Assembly (NCBI GenBank): GCA_910587865.1
Contig: CAJUNX010000041.1
Span: 1 to 37,905 of the forward strand
Origin: an uncultured Roseburia sp.
Lineage (GTDB): Bacteria > Bacillota > Clostridia > Lachnospirales > Lachnospiraceae
Reading direction: 5' to 3'
Length of the DNA stretch: 37,905 bases
This document shows, piece by piece, positions 7,177 to 14,248 of the stretch; positions within the stretch are counted from its first letter, which is position 1, and every line of letters begins with the position of its first letter. Both the position numbers and the translations under genes were made by a program. Under the pieces are notes generated by a model that saw nothing but the letters and a program-made list of their open reading frames with translations, searched no databases and had not been told where the DNA came from.

Positions 7177-7929
7177 TTACAGCGGAGACATCAGGATCTT
7201 TCCGCTTCCGCGGAAGACGTTGACGAGTCCCTCCCCGGATACGGCGGAGCCGATCAGGCTCTTTGAGGAGCGCTCCACGGTAAACTGCAGAGAGCTGCTC
7301 CAGGCGATCGCCATGTTTCCGTCGATCTTGATCACATCGTTGTCCACCTCAAAGAGAATCAGCTCTTCCATCGGAACCGGGCTCTCTAAGACGGCAAGGC
7401 CGCTTCCGCTTAAGCAGAGGTTAAAAAGCCCCTCGCCGCCGAGCGCTGCGGAGGAGAGATTGCTGCGCGCCACGATGTTGTGCTTAATGCGGCCGTCGCA
7501 GGCTAAGAATAAGCCGTCCTCAAGCACGATGCCGCCCCACTCCTCGACATTGACGAGCAGGATGTGCTTGTAGGTGGGTTCTAACATCAGAAGGCCGTAG
7601 CCGTTGTATTCCGGCTTTGCCGCGCTCTCCTTCGTGACCTTTGCGGAGATCGCCTTGCCCAGAAAATCGCCGACACCCTTGATGCCGGAACTCATCTGTA
7701 CATTTCCGCCCATCCACTGCATGGCGCCTGCCTGCAGGATCCAGGGGGAGCCGTTTAGCTCGATTAAGACCTGCCGCTGGCGCAGATTCATCTCGGAAGC
7801 ATAGTAGGCGGAGATTGCGGTCTGCGGCGTCACGCTCAGATCGCGCTGATATTCAAACACTTTTACGCTGCCGGCAGCGGCGATCTGCTTCATGTTCGGA
7901 TTGTCGAACAGATTTTTGCATTTAAACAT
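7177..7929 (-). CDS. AIM24 family protein
   Basis: A 250-residue protein of the AIM24 / TIGR00266-like family (PF01987). This is a double-psi/beta-sandwich fold named for a yeast mitochondrial protein; the bacterial role is unknown. The later half carries the repeated family signature GGEGLFNLCLSGSG and SGEGLVNVFRGSGKILMSP, and the C-terminus ends in the usual short hydrophobic strand. No signal peptide or membrane helix is visible, so it is probably cytosolic. The ATG (complement of 7927-7929) is preceded on the minus strand by AGAGAGG at good spacing. It is monocistronic: it has its own promoter near 7964-7992 and ends at a shared bidirectional terminator. Confidence 0.88.
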   Translation of the reverse strand: MFKCKNLFDNPNMKQIAAAGSVKVFEYQRDLSVTPQTAISAYYASEMNLRQRQVLIELNGSPWILQAGAMQWMGGNVQMSSGIKGVGDFLGKAISAKVTKESAAKPEYNGYGLLMLEPTYKHILLVNVEEWGGIVLEDGLFLACDGRIKHNIVARSNLSSAALGGEGLFNLCLSGSGLAVLESPVPMEELILFEVDNDVIKIDGNMAIAWSSSLQFTVERSSKSLIGSAVSGEGLVNVFRGSGKILMSPL

Positions 7930-7963
7930 GATTGTACCTCTCTTTCGTGTGTTTCATACATTC

Positions 7964-7992
7964 AGTATATAAAAAAACGGCGGAGAATACAA
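7964..7992 (-). promoter_or_regulatory. Promoter for AIM24 gene
   Basis: On the minus strand, TTGTAT (complement of 7987-7992) is followed by a 17-bp T-rich spacer and TATACT (complement of 7964-7969), 35 bases before the start codon. Confidence 0.5.
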
Positions 7993-8086
7993 GAATGAAA
8001 TACGTACATACGGCAGAGAATCCCGGGAATATGCAAATATTATACTTTATTTTATAAAAATATCAGATTTTTCGGGGCGCATAGTA

Positions 8087-8095
8087 TGGTATAAT
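8087..8095 (+). promoter_or_regulatory. Extended -10 promoter for GH2 gene
   Basis: TGG-TATAAT at 8087-8095 is a consensus extended -10; the -35 region is T-rich without a clear hexamer. The leader to the ATG at 8180 is about 78 bases. The rest of the divergent spacer (7993-8086) is AT-rich and holds nothing else I can name. Confidence 0.55.
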
Positions 8096-8179
8096 AATAA
8101 CGTGATTTTTGGGGGATACCGTAAGCCCGGAAAATCAGACAGAGACAAAAAGGGACAAACAGGAAAGGGGAAGGAAGAG

Positions 8180-10444
8180 ATGAGAGAAACCGTAAATTTT
8201 AACTTCAAATGGGCGTTTACCAAGGATGCAGGGGAGATCCCGAAGGAGATGCCGGACAAATGGTACTGGGTGAATCTGCCGCATACCTGGAACGCGATCG
8301 ACGGGATGGACGGCGGCAATGATTTTTACCGTGGGACGTGCTATTATGCAAAGGCGTTTGAGAAGAGCGGACTGCCGGAGGCGGCGCAGTATTTCCTGGA
8401 GATCCGCGGGGCGGCTTCCTCCGCGGACGTCTATGTCAACGGGCAGAAGCTTGCGCACCACGACGGCGGATATTCGACCTGGCGTGTGAATATGACGGAC
8501 GCGCTCAGCGACGGTGCGAACCTGATCGTGATCGCGGTGGACAACAGCCCGAATCAGACGGTTTATCCGCAGATGGCCGACTTTACGTTCTACGGCGGCC
8601 TTTACCGCAGCGTGAATGTGATCGCGGTCGGGGAATCACATTTTGACCTGGAATATTACGGCGGTCCGGGCCTTAAGGTGACGCCGTCCCTTACGGATGA
8701 CAGCGCGGACGCACAGGTGGAGATCGAGGCATATCTGACAAATGTAAAAGACGGGCAGTCGCTGGTGTATACGATAAGAGATGCAGACGGGGCGGTTGTG
8801 GCAGAAAAACGGACCGCTGCGTCGGAGCAGAACGTCACGCTTGACATCACGGGCGTACACCGCTGGAACGGCAGGAAGGATCCGTACCTTTATACGGCAG
8901 AGGTGGCGCTTGCGGATGAGAGCGGGACGCTCGATCTGGTGAGTGCAAGGTTTGGATGCCGCACCTTTGAGATTGATCCGGAGCGGGGATTTATTTTAAA
9001 CGGACAGGAATATCCGCTGCGCGGCGTGTCACGTCATCAGGACCGCATCGGATTCGGAAACGCGCTGCTGCCGGAGCACCATGAGGAGGATATGGAGCTG
9101 ATCTGTGAGGTCGGGGCGACAACGATCCGCCTGGCGCACTATCAGCATGATCAGTATTTTTACGATCTGTGCGATGAAAAGGGGCTTGTGATCTGGGCGG
9201 AGATCCCCTATATTTCCTCCCATATGCCGGGCGGACGTGAGAACACCGTCTCCCAGATGAAGGAGCTGATCGTGCAGAATTACAACCACCCCTGTATCGT
9301 GGTGTGGGGACTTTCCAACGAGATTACCATGTCGGGGGATTCCACGGAAGATTTAAGGGAGAACCATACGATCTTAAATGACCTGGTGCACGAGTGGGAT
9401 CCGACGAGAAAGACGACGATGGCGATCGTGTCGATGTGTGATATTCATGACCCGTATGTGCAGATCCCGGACTGTGTCTCCTACAACCACTATTTCGGAT
9501 GGTACGGCGGGGATACCTCGATGAACGGGCCGTGGTTTGACAATTTCCACAAAGAATTCCCGAATCTTCCGGTCGGAATCAGCGAGTACGGCTGCGAGGC
9601 GCTAAACTGGCACACCTCAGATCCGCAGCAGGGCGACTATACCGAGGAATATCAGGCGTATTATCACGAGGAGCTGATAAAGCAGATCTGGGCGAGACCG
9701 TATCTGTGGGCGACGCACGTGTGGAATATGTTTGATTTCGGCGCGGATTCCAGAAATGAGGGAGGCGAAAACGGACAGAATCACAAGGGACTTGTGACGA
9801 TCGACCGAAAGTACAAAAAAGACGCCTTCTATGCCTACAAGGCATGGCTGTCGGACGATCCCTTTGTGCACATCTGCGGAAAACGCTATGTGGACCGCGT
9901 GGAGGAGACCACGAAGGTGACGGTGTATTCCAATCTTCCGGAAGTGGAGCTGTTCGTCAACGGAACGAGCCTTGGGAAGAAGAGCTCGCCGGAACATTTC
10001 TTCTATTTTGACGTGCCGAACAACGGGGAGTCCGTGCTGACGGCTGTTGCCGGCGACTGTAAGGATGAGAGCCATATCCGCAGGGTGGAGACATTCAACG
10101 AAGCGTACCGCCTGCGGGAAGTGGGCGCAGTGCTCAACTGGTTTGACATCACGGCGCCGGAGGGATACTTCTCGCTGAATGACAGGCTGTCTGAAATCAT
10201 GGCATCCGAGGACGGCAAAAAACTGTTTCTGACAGCGATGGGACAGCTTTCCGGCAAAAAGGAGGACGGGGACGACAGCGCTCCGGCAGGGCAGGCGCTG
10301 GGAAATCCGAAGATGATGGAAATGCTCGGGAGCTTTACCGTCATGCGCCTGATCGGACTGCTTGGAGCAGGCGGCGTAAAACCGACAAAAGAGCAGCTGC
10401 TCGCATTCAATGCACAGCTGAATCGGGTAAAAAAACCAGAGTAA
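8180..10444 (+). CDS. Glycoside hydrolase family 2 protein (beta-galactosidase-like)
   Basis: A 754-residue cytosolic GH2 glycosidase that should remove beta-linked galactose, glucuronate or a similar sugar. An N-terminal jelly-roll sugar-binding domain (about 1-165, with LPHTWNAIDG and FYRGTCYY) is followed by an immunoglobulin-like domain (about 170-270) and the TIM barrel (about 275-580). The acid/base is Glu381 in GLSNEI and the nucleophile is Glu469 in GISEYG. A second sandwich domain follows (LFVNGTSLGKK), then an unusual helical C-terminus of about 110 residues with the motif GVKPTKEQLLAFN. The ATG at 8180 has AAGGAAGAG upstream and starts at the conserved RETVNF segment; an upstream in-frame stretch from 8102 is leader. 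Sugar specificity is not resolvable by eye. Confidence 0.9.
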   Translation: MRETVNFNFKWAFTKDAGEIPKEMPDKWYWVNLPHTWNAIDGMDGGNDFYRGTCYYAKAFEKSGLPEAAQYFLEIRGAASSADVYVNGQKLAHHDGGYSTWRVNMTDALSDGANLIVIAVDNSPNQTVYPQMADFTFYGGLYRSVNVIAVGESHFDLEYYGGPGLKVTPSLTDDSADAQVEIEAYLTNVKDGQSLVYTIRDADGAVVAEKRTAASEQNVTLDITGVHRWNGRKDPYLYTAEVALADESGTLDLVSARFGCRTFEIDPERGFILNGQEYPLRGVSRHQDRIGFGNALLPEHHEEDMELICEVGATTIRLAHYQHDQYFYDLCDEKGLVIWAEIPYISSHMPGGRENTVSQMKELIVQNYNHPCIVVWGLSNEITMSGDSTEDLRENHTILNDLVHEWDPTRKTTMAIVSMCDIHDPYVQIPDCVSYNHYFGWYGGDTSMNGPWFDNFHKEFPNLPVGISEYGCEALNWHTSDPQQGDYTEEYQAYYHEELIKQIWARPYLWATHVWNMFDFGADSRNEGGENGQNHKGLVTIDRKYKKDAFYAYKAWLSDDPFVHICGKRYVDRVEETTKVTVYSNLPEVELFVNGTSLGKKSSPEHFFYFDVPNNGESVLTAVAGDCKDESHIRRVETFNEAYRLREVGAVLNWFDITAPEGYFSLNDRLSEIMASEDGKKLFLTAMGQLSGKKEDGDDSAPAGQALGNPKMMEMLGSFTVMRLIGLLGAGGVKPTKEQLLAFNAQLNRVKKPE

Positions 10445-10456
10445 AGGCAGGCGGAC

Positions 10457-10483
10457 GCGGGCCGGATCGGATATCCGGCCCGC
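10457..10483 (+). other. GC-rich hairpin after GH2 gene
   Basis: An 11-bp perfect stem (10457-10467 with 10473-10483) with a 5-base loop begins 13 bases after the GH2 stop. It lacks a T-tract, so it is more likely a 3'-end stabiliser or attenuating hairpin than a full terminator. The MATE gene follows 86 bases later. Confidence 0.55.
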
Positions 10484-10569
10484 ATGCCGGAATGACAGAT
10501 GCCGGAACGGATCAGAAGATGCCGTAAAAAACATCATCAGAATCAGGATTAGAAAGTCAGGAATAAAAG

Positions 10570-11982
10570 ATGGGAACACAGACAAAACAGGACAAATCAG
10601 TAAAAGAGAGCGCAGCGGCGGACCGGACCGTGATTTTTGAGCAGATGCCGATTCCGAAAGCGGTGATGACACTGTCGGTTCCGACGATCGTGAGTTCTCT
10701 TGTCATGGTGATCTACAATCTTGCGGACACTTATTTTGTGGGAATGGTCAACGAACCGGTGCAGAACGCAGCGGTTGCGTTAGCTGCGCCGGTTCTTCTG
10801 GCATTCAATGCGGTCAACAATCTCTTCGGCGTGGGAAGTTCCAGTATGATGAGCCGTGCGCTCGGGAGAAAGGATTATGACACGGTGTACCGCAGCAGTG
10901 TGTTTGGATTTTACTGCTCGCTGCTGTGCGGAATCCTCTTTTCCCTGCTATATACGATCTTTCAGGCGCCCCTGCTTGCGCTGCTCGGCGCGGATGCGGC
11001 GACCGCGGGCGCAACGGGAGAATATCTGAAATGGACGGTTACCTGCGGGGCAGCGCCCGCGATCTTAAATGTCGTGATGGCCTACCTGGTGCGCGCGGAA
11101 GGTTCGTCTCTCCACGCGAGCATCGGCACGATGAGCGGATGTCTGCTCAACATCATCCTGGATCCCGTTTTTATCCTGCCGTGGGGATTTGACATGGGGG
11201 CAGCGGGAGCGGGACTTGCCACATTTCTTTCAAACTGTGTGGCCTGTCTGTACTTTTTCATCCTGCTTTTTGTGAGAAGAAACAATACCTATGTCTGCAT
11301 CCGGCCGTCGCTGTTCCGGTTCCGCCGCGCGATCGTGCTCGGCGTATGCGGCGTAGGGATTCCGGCGTCGATCCAGAATCTGCTGAATGTGACCGGGATG
11401 ACGGTGCTCAACAATTTTACCTCGTCCTACGGGTCGGATGTGGTGGCGGCGATGGGAATCTCCCAGAAGATCAATATGGTGCCGATGTACATTGCGATGG
11501 GTATCTCCCAGGGAATCATGCCGCTCATCAGCTACAATTACGCGAGCGGAAATACGGACCGCATGAAAAAGACCGTGCTCTTTGCGGGAAAAGCGTCGGT
11601 CGGATTTCTTCTTGTGATGGCAGGAATCTATTACATATCCGCCGGTGGCCTGATTTCGCTGTTTATGAAAAATGAGAGCGTGATCTCCTACGGGACGCCG
11701 TTTCTGCGTGGCATGTGCTTCGCCCTGCCATTTCTGTGTGTGGATTTTCTCGCGGTCGGTGTGTTCCAGGCATGCGGCATGGGGAAGAAGGCGCTCATCT
11801 TCGCGATTCTGCGGAAGATCATCTTAGAGATCCCGGCGCTTTTCCTGCTGAACCGGCTGTTTCCGATCTACGGACTCGCCTACGCGCAGACGGCGGCGGA
11901 GTTTGTGCTCGCCGCAGCGGCCGTGTGGAATCTGCTGCATATCTTCCGTGAGCTCGGGAGGAAAAAGCAGGTGGGAGAGTGA
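10570..11982 (+). CDS. MATE family efflux transporter
   Basis: A 470-residue multidrug and toxin extrusion family protein, an integral membrane antiporter that exports cationic drugs or metabolites using sodium or protons. About twelve hydrophobic segments are visible. The first half begins with MTLSVPTIVSSLVMVIYNLAD, the usual first helix, followed by the FVG and GVGSSSMMSRALGRKD loop. The second half repeats the fold with IPASIQNLLN and QGIMPLISYNYASGN, typical of the DinF/NorM clade in Clostridia. Length matches the family. Start 10570 has CAGGA about 9 bases upstream. It lies 125 bases behind the GH2 gene; a functional tie is not evident. Its transcript would stop at the bidirectional terminator at 12084-12116. 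Confidence 0.93.
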   Translation: MGTQTKQDKSVKESAAADRTVIFEQMPIPKAVMTLSVPTIVSSLVMVIYNLADTYFVGMVNEPVQNAAVALAAPVLLAFNAVNNLFGVGSSSMMSRALGRKDYDTVYRSSVFGFYCSLLCGILFSLLYTIFQAPLLALLGADAATAGATGEYLKWTVTCGAAPAILNVVMAYLVRAEGSSLHASIGTMSGCLLNIILDPVFILPWGFDMGAAGAGLATFLSNCVACLYFFILLFVRRNNTYVCIRPSLFRFRRAIVLGVCGVGIPASIQNLLNVTGMTVLNNFTSSYGSDVVAAMGISQKINMVPMYIAMGISQGIMPLISYNYASGNTDRMKKTVLFAGKASVGFLLVMAGIYYISAGGLISLFMKNESVISYGTPFLRGMCFALPFLCVDFLAVGVFQACGMGKKALIFAILRKIILEIPALFLLNRLFPIYGLAYAQTAAEFVLAAAAVWNLLHIFRELGRKKQVGE

Positions 11983-12031
11983 GTCAGTCAGGCATGCAGG
12001 GGAGAGGGCTGTCTTTTCCTGTTCGCCGTGC

Positions 12032-12074
12032 GGCCCGTGCGCCGCTTCGGCGGCGTGTTTCCTCTGCACGGGCC
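12032..12074. other. Cruciform-like GC-rich hairpin with UUCG inner loop
   Basis: A 9-bp outer stem (12032-12040 with 12066-12074) encloses a 5-bp stem GCCGC-TTCG-GCGGC (12041-12054). The structure lies at the 3' end of the MATE transcript, just ahead of the terminator at 12084. Confidence 0.6.
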
Positions 12075-12083
12075 TGCGTATAA

Positions 12084-12116
12084 AAAAAGAGTGCCGGTAT
12101 AACCGACACTCTTTTT
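12084..12116. terminator. Bidirectional terminator
   Basis: Stem A5-GAGTG (12084-12093) with CACTC-T5 (12107-12116), plus inner CGGT/ACCG pairing. It serves the convergent MATE (plus) and cold-shock (minus) genes. Confidence 0.85.
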
Positions 12117-12226
12117 CTAATCCATTGTTTACAATATCTTTTCTGCCAAATAAAACGAATTCTATTTAAAGAAAAAGGTACCTGAAACGACTGATTAATG
12201 CGGCATTGCTGCCATTCTGCAGTAAA

Positions 12227-12427
12227 TTACTTTACTACGGTTACATTGGTTGCCTGCGGTCCCTTGGAACCGTCTACGACATCAAACTCTACTGCAGCAC
12301 CTTCCTCGAGGGATTTGAATCCTTCCATGTTCAGTCCTGAGTAATGTACGAATACGTCATTTCCGGTCTCATCGGAAATAAAACCGTATCCCTTCTGGTT
12401 ATTAAACCACTTCACTGTACCTTTCAT
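12227..12427 (-). CDS. Cold-shock protein, CspA family
   Basis: A 66-residue single cold-shock domain that binds single-stranded RNA and DNA and acts as an RNA chaperone. RNP1 KGYGFIS is at residues 12-18 and RNP2 VFVHY at 25-29; the aromatic WF at 7-8 is present. The length is that of a standard CspA/CspB. The ATG (complement of 12425-12427) was chosen over the TTG three bases upstream because GGAGGTG on the minus strand is best placed for it. The gene has its own promoter (12480-12508) and a 5' leader with a small hairpin (12457-12471, stem CTGTAT/ATACAG). Leader structure is a common means of temperature control in this family, but I cannot show that here. Confidence 0.97.
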   Translation of the reverse strand: MKGTVKWFNNQKGYGFISDETGNDVFVHYSGLNMEGFKSLEEGAAVEFDVVDGSKGPQATNVTVVK

Positions 12428-12456
12428 CAAAAAGCACCTCCAAAAAATAATACTGA

Positions 12457-12508
12457 CTGTATTTCATACAGCTAGTAACAGTGTATCATATGAATTTATA
12501 AATGTAAA
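12457..12508 (-). promoter_or_regulatory. Promoter and structured leader of cold-shock gene
   Basis: On the minus strand, TTTACA (complement of 12503-12508), a 17-bp spacer, then TGA-TACACT (TACACT is the complement of 12480-12485), which is an extended -10. The leader carries the 6-bp hairpin CTGTAT-GAA-ATACAG (12457-12471) ahead of GGAGGTG. Confidence 0.6.
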
Positions 12509-12526
12509 GCGAAACCGCGTAAAATT

Positions 12527-13030
12527 TCAGAGATTTTCAAACGAAATCCCATGATTTTTTAAAAATTTCCCCATCAGCGCGTCCCACTCAGCATCGAGAC
12601 TTTTATCCGCAGAAAAAATGCGGTAGGAAATCCCGGTGGTGAGCATCAGCTTCCCCTGCCGGAAGATCAGGTTAAAAAACATGCCGGTGATGTCCTCCGC
12701 GGTAAAAGAGCTGTGCGTCTGCTCTAACGTGCGGGAAAGAGCGTCCGGGGCGAGCAGGAAGACGAACTTAAAATATGACGGCGTCCGCTTTCCCTTAATC
12801 AGCTGGTAGCACGCGGGGCGGATCTGTCCGAAGGGCAGAAAGGAAAGCCCGCTTATGCCGAGCGTTTCCGTCTCATCGGTTGAATAAAAATCCGGCGTGA
12901 TGCTGCCGTCTAAGCTCCAGGTGACATTTCCCTGGATGACGGCTTCCCGCAGAAGAAAATTGTCAAACGTACCGGTGCAGAGCAGCTGATTCATAAAATT
13001 TTTGATTTCAGGCAGATTCAGTGCGACCAT
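12527..13030 (-). CDS. DUF5721-like hypothetical protein
   Basis: A 167-residue soluble protein of unknown function. It begins MVALNLPEIKNFMNQLL, then TFDNFLLREA, and resembles the Lachnospiraceae family I recall as DUF5721; that name is from memory. No catalytic motif, signal peptide or membrane helix is visible. The sequence alternates short hydrophobic strands and ends KNHGISFENL. The ATG (complement of 13028-13030) has GGAGAGG on the minus strand; the frame is open further upstream but runs through the leader hairpins. It has a fully consensus promoter 125 bases away and a leader containing an intrinsic terminator, so expression may be controlled by read-through. Confidence 0.7.
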   Translation of the reverse strand: MVALNLPEIKNFMNQLLCTGTFDNFLLREAVIQGNVTWSLDGSITPDFYSTDETETLGISGLSFLPFGQIRPACYQLIKGKRTPSYFKFVFLLAPDALSRTLEQTHSSFTAEDITGMFFNLIFRQGKLMLTTGISYRIFSADKSLDAEWDALMGKFLKNHGISFENL

Positions 13031-13148
13031 AGTCTGTATTCCTCTCCATGTTGTCTCCTGTAAAAAAGGATGATCATCGCGATCACCCTTCGGTTTTAAA
13101 GTTTCCACTGTCCGGCAGGAACTCTCCTGACGATGGTTTCCCATCGCT
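13031..13148 (-). promoter_or_regulatory. Structured 5' leader, possible riboregulator
   Basis: The transcript should start near 13148. In order it holds CGATGG-GAAA-CCATCG (13131-13146, GNRA tetraloop), CAGGA-GAGT-TCCTG (13116-13129), a linker with GGAAAC and ACCGAAGG, and the terminator at 13062-13088. I do not recognise a known riboswitch class. GGAGAG and CCGAAGG recall the glycine aptamer, but its CUCUCAGG-type segment is missing. Confidence 0.45.
13062..13088 (-). terminator. Attenuator-like terminator inside the leader of the DUF5721-like gene
   Basis: On the minus strand, an 8-bp stem GGGTGATC / GATCATCC (one G-U pair; 13081-13088 with 13068-13075) with a 5-base loop is followed by six Ts (complement of 13062-13067). 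It lies between the promoter and the start codon at 13030, about 32 bases before the ATG. Confidence 0.65.
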
Positions 13149-13154
13149 GAAATA

Positions 13155-13183
13155 ATTATACGTTTTTACAGGAAATATGTCAA
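13155..13183 (-). promoter_or_regulatory. Full-consensus sigma-A promoter
   Basis: On the minus strand, TTGACA (complement of 13178-13183), a 17-bp spacer, then TATAAT (complement of 13155-13160). Both hexamers match the consensus exactly. It drives the DUF5721-like gene through the structured leader. Confidence 0.85.
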
Positions 13184-13259
13184 TAAAAATGCCAGTGTGT
13201 GATTTTGCAAAAATCGTAAAAAAGTCGCTGCCCCGCAGAGGATGGCTGAACTGTATTAG

Positions 13260-13423
13260 AAAAAGTTCAGCCCGCGCCATTCGCAAAACCGCGCTGACGC
13301 GCGCTCCGCAGCTGACGCAGCTCATTTTTGCTCATATACGTGCGCTCCGCTCATGCATTACAGAATGTGCTCATTCATGCCCGCATGAATGAGCACATTC
13401 TGTAATGCATGGCTGAACTTTTT
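13260..13423. repeat. Nested inverted-repeat element in divergent spacer
   Basis: Outer 13-base arms AAAAAGTTCAGCC (13260-13272) and its complement (13411-13423) enclose a perfect 28-bp stem with a 4-base loop (13352-13379 with 13384-13411). Between them are GCTCAT repeated four times and GCGCTCCGC twice. The spacer from 13184 to 13431 contains no gene I can support. It has the form of a palindromic mobile or dispersed element lying between two outward-facing promoters. Confidence 0.75.
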
Positions 13424-13431
13424 GGTAAAAT

Positions 13432-13460
13432 TTTACAATTTTGGAAAAATATGGTATGAT
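13432..13460 (+). promoter_or_regulatory. Promoter for cytidylate-kinase-like gene
   Basis: TTTACA (13432-13437), a 17-bp spacer ending TGG, then TATGAT (13455-13460). This is an extended -10 promoter 20 bases before the ATG, giving a short leader. Confidence 0.75.
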
Positions 13461-13479
13461 CGTACGGGGGTGAAGAAAA

Positions 13480-14082
13480 ATGCCACGAATTATAACGATT
13501 GGCCGGGAATTTGGGAGCGGCGGAAGAGAACTCGGAAGACGGATCGCGGACGATCTGAAGATTGCTTACTATGACAATGAGATCATCACGCGGATCGCGG
13601 AGCGCACGGATTTGTCGGAGGATTATGTGAAGCATGTGATGGAGAGCGAGCCGTCTGCACTTTTGCCGATCACGGTCGGCCGGAGCTTTTATATGCGGAT
13701 GGATCCGGTGATGGAGCAGAACAATGCCATCTACCGGGAGCAGAGCCACCTCATTCTGGAGCTGGCCGAAAAGTCGGACTGCGTGATCGTGGGAAGAAGC
13801 GCGGACTATATTCTGCGCCAGATGCAGCCGTTCCGCCTGTTTGTGTATGCACAAAAGGAGCATAAGCTGGAACGCTGCAGAAAGCGTGCCGCGGAGCAGG
13901 AGCATTTTACGGACCGGGAATTATGGCGTCATATCCGGGACGTCGACAGACGGCGTGCGCGGTATTATCAGTTTTTTACCGGGCAGACATGGGGAGACCG
14001 GCTGAATTACGATCTCTGTATCAATACGTCAAATGCCGGGATAAAGGAGCTCGCGGAGGCCATCACGCGGCTGGTGGGCTGA
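13480..14082 (+). CDS. Cytidylate kinase-like family protein
   Basis: A 200-residue P-loop protein of the cytidylate-kinase-like family (PF13189), cytosolic. The N-terminus ITIGREFGSGGRELG (residues 5-19) is the characteristic nucleotide-binding loop, and YYDNEII follows. VIVGRSADYIL at about 105 matches the VGRxADxIL block, and a basic lid segment (DVDRRRARYYQFFTGQ) comes later. The family is distinct from true Cmk and its substrate has not been established as far as I know. The ATG at 13480 is preceded by GGGGGTGA at ideal spacing. It ends just before a pair of 40-bp direct repeats, and the AGCS transporter follows. Confidence 0.9.
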   Translation: MPRIITIGREFGSGGRELGRRIADDLKIAYYDNEIITRIAERTDLSEDYVKHVMESEPSALLPITVGRSFYMRMDPVMEQNNAIYREQSHLILELAEKSDCVIVGRSADYILRQMQPFRLFVYAQKEHKLERCRKRAAEQEHFTDRELWRHIRDVDRRRARYYQFFTGQTWGDRLNYDLCINTSNAGIKELAEAITRLVG

Positions 14083-14094
14083 TACGGCGTTACG

Positions 14095-14200
14095 TGCGGC
14101 GTGCCCGTGCGGCGTGAGCTGTTCTTTTTGGCGGGGGTGTGCGTGAAGCCATGTATCCTTTGCGGCGTGCCCGTGCAGCGTGAGCTGTTCTTTTTGGCGG
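14095..14200. repeat. 40-bp direct repeat, two copies
   Basis: Copies at 14095-14134 and 14161-14200 differ at one of 40 positions. Both read TGCGGCGTGCCCGTGC through to CTTTTTGGCGG. They start 66 bp apart and fill the spacer between the kinase-like and AGCS genes. No gene is supported here. Confidence 0.9.
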
Positions 14201-14213
14201 AAAGAGTCCATAT

Positions 14214-14239
14214 ACTGTACGAACAGTGATAATGTACAG
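14214..14239 (+). promoter_or_regulatory. Nested inverted repeats before AGCS start
   Basis: ACTGT-ACGA-ACAGT (14214-14227) overlaps CTGTAC (14215-14220) paired with GTACAG (14234-14239). It lies just before the ribosome site of the AGCS gene, next to a possible -10 TATACT (14211-14216) that lacks a good -35. It could be an operator or a small leader hairpin. Confidence 0.3.
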
Positions 14240-14248
14240 GTGGGAACG

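Noticed and set aside
12428..12430. TTG start adding one residue to the cold-shock protein.
   Set aside because: The adjacent ATG has better spacing from GGAGGTG and gives the standard family N-terminus MKGTVKWF.
13031..13148. Glycine riboswitch, because GGAGAG and CCGAAGG appear in the right order in the leader.
   Set aside because: The conserved CUCUCAGG-x-AAAAGGAC segment is missing and the gene controlled is not a glycine gene.
14151..14183. Arg-rich 10-codon leader peptide upstream of the AGCS gene.
   Set aside because: It lies within and beside the 40-bp repeats, with no sign of attenuation structure or conservation visible.
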